A stretch of 18,810 bases of DNA from Bacteroidota bacterium (GTDB lineage Bacteria > Bacteroidota > Bacteroidia > Chitinophagales > LD1): assembly GCA_018267435.1 (NCBI GenBank), contig JAFDYM010000059.1, positions 1 to 18,810 of the forward strand, given 5' to 3'. This document shows positions 13,496-18,810 of the stretch, in pieces. Below the pieces are notes generated by a model. That model did not search any database. It was not told the origin of the DNA and worked only from the letters and a program-made list of their open reading frames with translations. Every line of letters begins with the position of its first letter. Within the stretch, counting starts at the first letter, position 1. Both the position numbers and the translations under genes were made by a program.

Positions 13496-14701
13496 ATGTA
13501 TAAACTACTACTTACCGTCCTGCTTATAGCGGGCACTAGCATACAGGCATACTGCCAAAAAGAAAACTTTAAGCAGCACATCAGCTACTTGGCTAGCGAT
13601 GAACTGAAAGGCCGCTACACAGGCAGCGCGGGCGAGAAGTTGGCTTCTACCTACATTATAGAACAGCTAAGCGCCAACGGCATCAATAACCTAAAAGGCA
13701 ACAAAGCAAAAGGCGGCTACCTTCAAACCTTTACTTATCACCCTAAAACCGACAAGGGCAAAAGCAAGGTAAGCGGCAGCAACGTTGCAGCATATATTGA
13801 TAATGGTGCAGCTACCACCGTAGTAATAGGCGCACACTACGACCACCTAGGCATGGGCGACCCACACCACAGCACTTATCGTGGCGAGCCTGCGGTGCAT
13901 AACGGTGCCGACGACAATGCCAGCGGTGTAGCTATGGTAATAGAGCTAGGCAAAAAGTTGAAGGAGAGTAAATTCAAAAACAACAACTACCTATTGCTGT
14001 TTTTTAGTGGTGAGGAGCTTGGACTGTACGGTAGCAAGTGGTTTGTAGAACACCCTATGCTTGACCTGAAGAAGGTGAACTACATGGTCAACTTCGATAT
14101 GGTGGGCAGGGTAGATAGCAACAAGATAGTGGTGTATGGCACGGGCACTTCGCCTGTATGGAAGGAGGCCATGAAAGTAAAAACGCCATTGCATATTAAG
14201 GAGAGCGAAAGCGGCGTAGGCCCTAGCGACCATACATCTTTCTACCTAAAGGATATACCTGTGCTGCATGTATTTAGCGGGCAGCATAGCGACTACCACA
14301 AGCCTAGCGATGACGAGGCTAAGATTAATTACAAGGGCATGGAAGACATCTTCAACTATACCTTGCAGCTAATAGCCAATGTAGATGGCAAAGGCAAAAT
14401 AGGCTTTATAAAAACAAAGGATGAGAACCACGACAATGCACCTAAGTTTAGCGTAACCCTAGGTGTAATGCCCGACTATACTTACGAGGGCGACGGTATG
14501 CGCATAGATGGCGTAACCGATGGCAAGCCCGCTGCCAAAGCAGGACTTGAGAAAGGCGACATAGTGATTCAGCTAGGCGACATAGTAGTTAAGGATATGA
14601 TGGGCTATATGCAGGCACTAAGTAAGTTTAAAAAGGGCGATGCCACCAAAGTAAAGATTAAACGCAAAGGCGAAACGATAGAGAAGGATATCCAATTTTA
14701 A
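13496..14701 (+). CDS. Secreted M28-family metallopeptidase with C-terminal PDZ domain
   Basis: The 401-aa protein has a signal peptide (MYKLLLTVLLIAGTSIQAYC). Cys20 sits at the end of the hydrophobic stretch, so lipidation is possible but the box (QAYC) is poor. Residues about 90-295 are an M28 aminopeptidase domain with the dizinc ligands His114 (GAHYDHLG), Asp139 (NGADDNASG), Glu173-Glu174 (SGEELGLYGS; catalytic Glu and ligand), Asp201 (NFDMVGR) and His268 (SDYHKPSDD). Residues about 320-400 form a PDZ domain (VTDGKPAAKAGLEKGDIVIQLG). The enzyme should trim N-terminal residues from peptides outside the cytoplasm. Its stop codon TAA overlaps the ATG of tsaB by one base. Confidence 0.95.
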   Translation: MYKLLLTVLLIAGTSIQAYCQKENFKQHISYLASDELKGRYTGSAGEKLASTYIIEQLSANGINNLKGNKAKGGYLQTFTYHPKTDKGKSKVSGSNVAAYIDNGAATTVVIGAHYDHLGMGDPHHSTYRGEPAVHNGADDNASGVAMVIELGKKLKESKFKNNNYLLLFFSGEELGLYGSKWFVEHPMLDLKKVNYMVNFDMVGRVDSNKIVVYGTGTSPVWKEAMKVKTPLHIKESESGVGPSDHTSFYLKDIPVLHVFSGQHSDYHKPSDDEAKINYKGMEDIFNYTLQLIANVDGKGKIGFIKTKDENHDNAPKFSVTLGVMPDYTYEGDGMRIDGVTDGKPAAKAGLEKGDIVIQLGDIVVKDMMGYMQALSKFKKGDATKVKIKRKGETIEKDIQF

Positions 14702-15381
14702 TGGCGCTGATAGTTAACATAGAAACATCTTCGGTAGTATGCTCAGTATGCTTGGCGGCCGATGGTTTGGTAGTAGCCCATAGGGAAGACCGCAACAAAA
14801 ACAGCCATGCCCGCGTACTCAATTTGCTGATAGAAGATATGCTGAATGAAGCAGGCAAAACTTTTACCGATGTAGATGCCTTTGCCGTAAGTGCAGGCCC
14901 AGGTAGCTATACAGGCTTGCGCATAGGTGTATCGGCAGCCAAAGGCTTTTGCTATGCGCTGAACAAAAAATTGATTGGCGTGCCTACGCTGCTTAGCTTG
15001 GCAAGTGCCATAAAAGCTAAATATCCTAATGCGCAATACATAATGCCCGTAATAGATGCGCGCAGGGAAGATGTGTTCAGCGCGGTGTATGATGCTGACT
15101 TGAACGAAGTGCTACCCACCGCTATGTACACCTTGAATGCCGACCTACAACAACAGCTAGCGGAAGTAGGCACCATAACTATTGGTGGCGACTGCGTAGA
15201 GAAGTGCAAGACCGCTTTGCCTAATGCAGATATAACTTATGCCGAGGGTATAGAATGTGATGCGCGCCTGCTTGCAGCCTTTGCCGAACAGTATTACAAA
15301 GCAGGCAATTTTGCCGACCTAGCTTACTACGAACCACTATACATTAACGAGCCTGTTAAACTGGTAAAGAAGCAGAAGTAA
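14701..15381 (+). CDS. tsaB: tRNA threonylcarbamoyladenosine biosynthesis protein TsaB
   Basis: TsaB is the scaffold partner of TsaD in the complex (with TsaE, and TsaC making the precursor) that installs t6A at position 37 of ANN-decoding tRNAs. The 226-aa protein has the ASKHA-type N-terminus (IVNIETSS, 4-11), the segment SAGPGSYTGLRIGVS (64-78), GVPTLLSLA (93-101) and PVIDARREDVFSAVY near 119. The length fits TsaB (about 220-230 aa) and is much shorter than TsaD. The ATG overlaps the preceding peptidase stop (TAATG), so it is translationally coupled to it. It ends 3 bases from the stop of a convergent gene. Confidence 0.95.
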   Translation: MALIVNIETSSVVCSVCLAADGLVVAHREDRNKNSHARVLNLLIEDMLNEAGKTFTDVDAFAVSAGPGSYTGLRIGVSAAKGFCYALNKKLIGVPTLLSLASAIKAKYPNAQYIMPVIDARREDVFSAVYDADLNEVLPTAMYTLNADLQQQLAEVGTITIGGDCVEKCKTALPNADITYAEGIECDARLLAAFAEQYYKAGNFADLAYYEPLYINEPVKLVKKQK

Positions 15382-15384
15382 GGT

Positions 15385-16191
15385 TTACTTCAAGCCAACA
15401 GTTTTAATCTCCTTTTGTAGCTGAACTATTTCACCGCTTTGCACTTTGTTTTTCAGCTTGCCAAAGTTACCAACTAACTTAAACTTTTGGGCTAGCGTCC
15501 ACTGCTTGGTATAGTAGGTAGTGCCTTTGGCAATGGTAGATTGAGGGATGCTTTGCCTTTCTCCCTTAGCTAGGTAAGCTATAGCGCGCACGTACAAATC
15601 GTGTGCATGGTCCATTACTTTTAAGTGTAGCGCCGATAGGTTTTCATTACCAGTAATAGGTGTAAATTCTGTAGCCAAAATATTGCCTGTGTCAATGCCT
15701 TTGTCTATCCACATAATGGTATTACCTATTAGGTGGAACTGCTCGGTAGCTATGCACCAATTGGTGCAGTTGGGTCCGCCTTTTACATATGGCGAAAGGC
15801 CAGTATGCAAGTTCAATATGCCAATGCTAGGTGCTATGGCAAGCATCTTCTCTTTTACCAAGCGCGTGCCCGATACAATAATCAAATCGGGTTGGTGCTG
15901 TAATGTAAATTGGTATGCCTCATCGCTGTTTATGTTTTCTACATCAAGCGTAGGTACAGCGGGGTAGCTAGGGTATAGCTTATTATAGTGTTGCAGCATG
16001 CCCCACCACGCCTTGCCTATGGCAGATAGAAACAGCTTTTCAACTACCTTCTCAGCTAGCATTTTTGCACCTAGCTTGCGCTGCGCCTTGCGCGTTTCAG
16101 TTACTATAGCCGCTATGGGGTATGCCGCTTCTATCCTATTGGCAAGCGCCTTTTGGTTAGGCTCGTTCCCTATCCACAACACTATTCTCAT
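15385..16191 (-). CDS. Formyltransferase-family enzyme, probable sugar or amine N-formyltransferase
   Basis: The 268-aa protein has a formyltransferase catalytic core. Asn127 and His129 lie in LNLHTGLSPYVKGG and Asp167 in DKGIDTGNIL, the same triad and near-identical spacing as Fmt (Asn106, His108, Asp144). The SGTRLV segment (107-112) also fits. It is shorter than Fmt (about 310 aa), lacks a clear C-terminal tRNA-binding domain, and does not resemble PurN. It more likely formylates an amino sugar or a similar amine with 10-formyltetrahydrofolate, but the acceptor is unknown. The ATG overlaps the preceding deacetylase stop by four bases (ATGA, 16188-16191), so the two are tightly co-expressed. 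Its stop lies 3 bases from the stop of tsaB. Confidence 0.88.
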   Translation of the reverse strand: MRIVLWIGNEPNQKALANRIEAAYPIAAIVTETRKAQRKLGAKMLAEKVVEKLFLSAIGKAWWGMLQHYNKLYPSYPAVPTLDVENINSDEAYQFTLQHQPDLIIVSGTRLVKEKMLAIAPSIGILNLHTGLSPYVKGGPNCTNWCIATEQFHLIGNTIMWIDKGIDTGNILATEFTPITGNENLSALHLKVMDHAHDLYVRAIAYLAKGERQSIPQSTIAKGTTYYTKQWTLAQKFKLVGNFGKLKNKVQSGEIVQLQKEIKTVGLK

Positions 16192-17108
16192 CGGTACTTT
16201 ATTAGCTGTTTAATACGCTCAAGCAAGTGGCTTATACGCAGGCGCGTTTTCCACCAAGGTTCATTGTATAGCTCTATGCGTGGCACTTCAAATATGTCAT
16301 CTATGCTAGGGTTGTATAGCTGCTGCTTTACCGCCAAGCCTATTTTATAGCCAGCCTGTTTGGCAAGCTTTACCGTGGTAGCATTGTAGCTGCCCACAGG
16401 GTACGAAATAGTAAGCGGAAAATAGCCAAGTTCCTGCTCTATCCTTCTGCCAGACTGTGTCAACTCCTCTAGCACTTCGGCCTCGTTCAACATAGTGCCA
16501 AGCATACAGTGTGTAACAGTATGCGAGCCTATGTAGTGCCCTGCATTTTTTAGTTGCCGCACCTCGTTCCAATCCATCATTATTTTGGGTGCAGGTACAT
16601 CGCTGTAAGTACTGGTTACCCTGTTAAGCACTTGCTGCCTTTGGCTATGCTCTAGCTTTTTTAAATATGGCTTCAGTTTACCTACATAGGCTATGCGCGC
16701 TTCGGGGCTTGCTAAGTTTTTTACGCGCAAATCGCTGCTTAAAAATGGGAAATCCATATCGATAGCATTCAACTGCGTATGCTGAAAATGATGCTCCAAC
16801 AAGTGCGTCCAGGTAGGTATGTTGCGGTCTATACTATCGGTTACTACATAGAACGATGCCTTACAGTTATACTTAGCTAATATGGGTGCTGCATATTCCA
16901 AATTATCCTTATACCCATCATCGAACATGATAGTAGCAATGTTCTTACCGATGTGCAGTTCATTGGTAAAAGCAAGTTCTTCAAAAAGCTTAACCTCGTA
17001 GTGCTTCGATATATGCGCTATGCACTTATCGAAAAGCGCTACATCCATGGGGTCCCACAGTTTGTCGCGCTCGGGGTTTACTCTATGAAACAGAAAATTC
17101 CTAATCAT
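16188..17108 (-). CDS. Polysaccharide deacetylase (NodB homology domain)
   Basis: The 306-aa protein has a NodB-type carbohydrate esterase (CE4) fold: metal/catalytic pair Asp63-Asp64 in TIMFDDGYKDN, the metal ligands His196 and His200 in GSHTVTH, and a YPVGSYN loop further on. CE4 enzymes remove N-acetyl (or in ArnD, N-formyl) groups from sugars. There is no signal peptide, so it should work in the cytoplasm or at the inner face of the membrane, which fits lipid-linked or soluble sugar precursors rather than peptidoglycan. An insertion of about 85 residues between motifs 1 and 2 suggests an unusual member. It is coupled to the formyltransferase by a 4-base overlap. A hairpin lies directly upstream of its ATG. 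Confidence 0.9.
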   Translation of the reverse strand: MIRNFLFHRVNPERDKLWDPMDVALFDKCIAHISKHYEVKLFEELAFTNELHIGKNIATIMFDDGYKDNLEYAAPILAKYNCKASFYVVTDSIDRNIPTWTHLLEHHFQHTQLNAIDMDFPFLSSDLRVKNLASPEARIAYVGKLKPYLKKLEHSQRQQVLNRVTSTYSDVPAPKIMMDWNEVRQLKNAGHYIGSHTVTHCMLGTMLNEAEVLEELTQSGRRIEQELGYFPLTISYPVGSYNATTVKLAKQAGYKIGLAVKQQLYNPSIDDIFEVPRIELYNEPWWKTRLRISHLLERIKQLIKYR

Positions 17109-17109
17109 C

Positions 17110-17146
17110 TATTTGGCTGCTTGCTAGGCTGCAATATAGCCAAATA
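17110..17146. repeat. Hairpin directly upstream of the deacetylase start codon
   Basis: TATTTGGCT (17110-17118) pairs perfectly with AGCCAAATA (17138-17146). An inner 4-bp stem (TTGC with GCAA, 17121-17124 and 17131-17134) extends it after a small internal loop. The 5' end of the coding sequence is only 1 base away on the minus strand (ATG at 17108-17106). There is no T-run, so it may modulate translation initiation of the downstream gene instead of ending transcription. Confidence 0.5.
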
Positions 17147-17163
17147 TGCAGTGCAGATAAAAG

Positions 17164-17895
17164 CTACCTATCCTTCTTCGGCTTCTTATCCTTTTGCGGC
17201 GCAGCTATTTTACCCATTACCACTATTTCGCCGGCCCAAGTTCTAGATGGTGTTACTACTGTATCTATAGGCTTAATAACGGTGTCTTCTACTACTGGAA
17301 ATAGTTCTTCTACATCTATACCCGTAGCCACTACACCAACCGTATCTGTAAATACATTGAACGCACCTACAGAAGGATTTACAGGGCGCATGCAGGGCTG
17401 CTTAGTGCCAATATTGAAGGTATCAAGACATCTCATATTGCCATAAGTGCTATCTGCTAAAGGGCGTGTAACTTGTATGTGGGGCAGTTGTTTTTGATGC
17501 TCGGCATATGCTGGCGCCTCTAATGTATGTGTGGTAGTGACAGGCTGTCCCATATCGGTGTTAGGCTTAGGGTTTTGGTCTATTACATCGGCGCTTACAT
17601 AGCCCACGCCAAGCAAAACACCTGCAGCTATAGCCCATTTCTTCCAGCTATACCATTCGGGGTCGGGTTCAAACTTTACAAGTGGCTTATCTAATTTATC
17701 GGTAGTAAAGCGCCCACATACCTTGCCCTTGGCTTGGCTAAGTATCTCTACTATCTGCGCAACGCTTTTATTGGTAAAGTCTATTACCTCTTTGCTACAT
17801 GCTTTGCAAAATGCCCCGCATTGGGTGGTTGTCATTTTGTTCCAGTCCTCGTGGCATGGTTCGGGTATGTTTACCTGTATCGTCTTCTTAGCCAT
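17164..17895 (-). CDS. Cys-rich N-terminal domain, single-pass membrane protein, paralog 1
   Basis: The 243-aa protein has a soluble N-terminal part (1-80) with five conserved cysteines: Cys14 and His15 (PCHEDW), Cys26, Cys30 and Cys33 (QCGAFCKAC), Cys60 (KVCGRF). The pattern suggests a metal site, possibly zinc. A WKKW motif (84-87) precedes one transmembrane helix (about 88-100). The remaining 140 residues are low in recognisable structure, proline- and threonine-rich, and end with GEIVVMGK (222-229) and a lysine tail. By the positive-inside rule the Cys domain should be cytoplasmic and the tail periplasmic. The first 100 residues match paralog 2 at 67 of 100 positions by eye; the rest does not align. 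The family recurs in Bacteroidota genomes, but I know of no assigned function. Confidence 0.85.
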   Translation of the reverse strand: MAKKTIQVNIPEPCHEDWNKMTTTQCGAFCKACSKEVIDFTNKSVAQIVEILSQAKGKVCGRFTTDKLDKPLVKFEPDPEWYSWKKWAIAAGVLLGVGYVSADVIDQNPKPNTDMGQPVTTTHTLEAPAYAEHQKQLPHIQVTRPLADSTYGNMRCLDTFNIGTKQPCMRPVNPSVGAFNVFTDTVGVVATGIDVEELFPVVEDTVIKPIDTVVTPSRTWAGEIVVMGKIAAPQKDKKPKKDR

Positions 17896-17903
17896 GTGCG
17901 TGT

Positions 17904-17919
17904 TTTGATATTAGATGCA
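17904..17919 (-). promoter_or_regulatory. Shared leader box, copy 1
   Basis: On the minus strand TGCATCTAATATCAAA lies 8 bases before the ATG of paralog 1. It differs from the copy before paralog 2 at two positions. Its purpose is unknown; it may be a remnant of the duplication or a regulatory element. Confidence 0.4.
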
Positions 17920-17938
17920 TGGCTTTTAAAATTCCATA

Positions 17939-18757
17939 CTAATACCTGTTCTCGGGCTTACGGAATGCATTGCCAATGCGATGGAAGAAGCGGCGGATTT
18001 TGTGCCTTGGTTTGGCTTCTATAAATAAGCCCATGGTAAAAGATTCCCATTGCTGGGTAAGTTTAATGTCTTGCTTTTTACTTTCGTTAGCCACTACTAC
18101 AAAAGCCGTATCGCTATAGCCAACGTATCGAACATGCAACTCTACCGCTTTATTATGATATACTTGTGGTATAGCTAATGCATAATACCCATCTATATCT
18201 GTGTAAGTATAAGTAGTGGTGTCGATAATAATAAAAGCCATGTCTACAGGCTCATTGTTTATATCTGTTATTCTACCTCTTACAGTTATCGTATCCTTCT
18301 TCGATAAAGGTTGCAGAACCTTTATTGGTTCTACCCTTTCAACCAGCATTCCAATTACCCTCGGCGCATCATTACAGCTTTCGGCTACAATTACTGGCTC
18401 TAATACTACGGTATCAATCTTAGGTTTTGTTATGGTGTCGCTATATGTATTCCCTTTCGCACTGCCCGCACCCAATAGCACCCCCGCTGCTACGGCCCAC
18501 TTCTTCCAACTATACCAAGCCAGGTCGGGCTCGTGCTTTACTAGTTCGCGGTTCAGCATGGTGGCAGGTATTCTACCGCATACTTTACCGCTTGCCTTGC
18601 TTAGCCTATCTACTATTTCGGCCTCGCTCATGCGGCTAAAGTCCACCACTTCTTTTTGGCAGGCTTGGCAAAAGGCACCACACTGCGTGGGCGTCATCTT
18701 TGCCCAGTCTTCGTGGCAGGGTTTGGGTATGGAAACTTGTAACGTGGTTTTAGCCAT
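17939..18757 (-). CDS. Cys-rich N-terminal domain, membrane anchor and carboxypeptidase-regulatory-like domain, paralog 2
   Basis: The 272-aa protein has the same N-terminal module as its neighbour: Cys14-His15, Cys26, Cys30, Cys33 and Cys60, followed by WYSWKKW (81-87) and one transmembrane helix (about 88-100). After a linker, residues about 156-233 form a beta-sandwich of the carboxypeptidase regulatory-like type (VRGRITDINNEPVDMAFIII, then TYTDIDGYYALAIP), a fold found in this phylum on TonB-dependent receptors and surface proteins. A basic tail (RHKIRRFFHRIGNAF) ends the protein. The likely topology is Cys domain inside, beta-sandwich outside. The N-terminal Cys arrangement is loosely like zinc-binding anti-sigma factors, but no sigma factor gene lies in the window, so that idea is only speculative. 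The gene ends 43 bases before paralog 1. Confidence 0.85.
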   Translation of the reverse strand: MAKTTLQVSIPKPCHEDWAKMTPTQCGAFCQACQKEVVDFSRMSEAEIVDRLSKASGKVCGRIPATMLNRELVKHEPDLAWYSWKKWAVAAGVLLGAGSAKGNTYSDTITKPKIDTVVLEPVIVAESCNDAPRVIGMLVERVEPIKVLQPLSKKDTITVRGRITDINNEPVDMAFIIIDTTTYTYTDIDGYYALAIPQVYHNKAVELHVRYVGYSDTAFVVVANESKKQDIKLTQQWESFTMGLFIEAKPRHKIRRFFHRIGNAFRKPENRY

Positions 18758-18762
18758 AGGGG

Positions 18763-18778
18763 TTTAATACTAGATGCA
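18763..18778 (-). promoter_or_regulatory. Shared leader box, copy 2
   Basis: On the minus strand TGCATCTAGTATTAAA lies 5 bases before the ATG of paralog 2 and matches copy 1 at 14 of 16 positions. It lies in the untranslated leader, where little else is alike between the two genes. Confidence 0.4.
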
Positions 18779-18810
18779 GAACGAGTATTTTTCCATATCT
18801 ACATTTAACA

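Noticed and set aside
15385..16191. Methionyl-tRNA formyltransferase (fmt)
   Set aside because: It shares the catalytic triad but is shorter, lacks a recognisable C-terminal tRNA-binding domain and is coupled to a sugar deacetylase gene.
18216..18767. 183-codon plus-strand frame opposite Cys-domain paralog 2
   Set aside because: The minus-strand frame is supported by a paralog with the same cysteines and transmembrane motif; the plus frame is a shadow.

Overview
This 18.8 kb window is chromosomal DNA from a member of the Bacteroidota, most likely a Chitinophagales/Sphingobacteriales-type organism. The signs are promoter boxes of the Bacteroidota kind (TTTG, about 19 nt, TAnnTTTG), few Shine-Dalgarno sequences, an OmpA/MotB lipoprotein with a coiled coil, two proteins with the Cys-rich N-terminus plus transmembrane helix that I associate with this phylum, and dispersed TTCACGCAAAG-type intergenic repeats. 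Lineage below phylum is a guess. The window is gene-dense and mostly housekeeping or cell-envelope in character. I see no rRNA, tRNA, CRISPR array, transposase, phage gene or recognised defence system.

Layout. Positions 1-1280 (+): the 3' end of an unknown gene, then a pirin-family protein with all four metal ligands, closed by a strong hairpin shared with the convergent dnaN. Positions 1352-4522 (-): kbl (glycine C-acetyltransferase) followed closely by an unknown 222-aa protein, a terminator, and dnaN as its own unit. Positions 4814-6624 (-): a compact tatC-rpiB-guaD run with a well-matched promoter lying directly on the tatC start codon. Positions 6708-9833 (-): three envelope or secreted proteins (a YD-repeat-like secreted protein, an OmpA-family lipoprotein and a sialidase-like beta-propeller). 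Positions 10008-15381 (+): a cation/proton antiporter, a NAPE-PLD-like metallo-beta-lactamase-fold hydrolase, an HSL-type esterase, a secreted M28 peptidase with a PDZ domain, and tsaB overlapping the peptidase stop by one base. Positions 15385-18757 (-): two paralogous Cys-rich transmembrane proteins, then a NodB-type polysaccharide deacetylase translationally coupled (ATGA) to a formyltransferase.

The genes do not form one pathway. The local units that make functional sense are: tatC (twin-arginine export), rpiB (pentose phosphate) and guaD (guanine deamination) as a co-transcribed housekeeping run; the M28 peptidase with tsaB; and the deacetylase/formyltransferase pair, which recalls the formylation/deformylation logic of ArnA/ArnD and is the best candidate for an uncharacterised surface-sugar modification module. 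The other points worth a second look are a terminator-shaped hairpin whose loop holds the start codon of the YD-repeat gene, the tandem Cys/TM paralogs with unrelated outer domains but a shared 16-nt leader box, and the two-armed dispersed repeat at 13302-13413.
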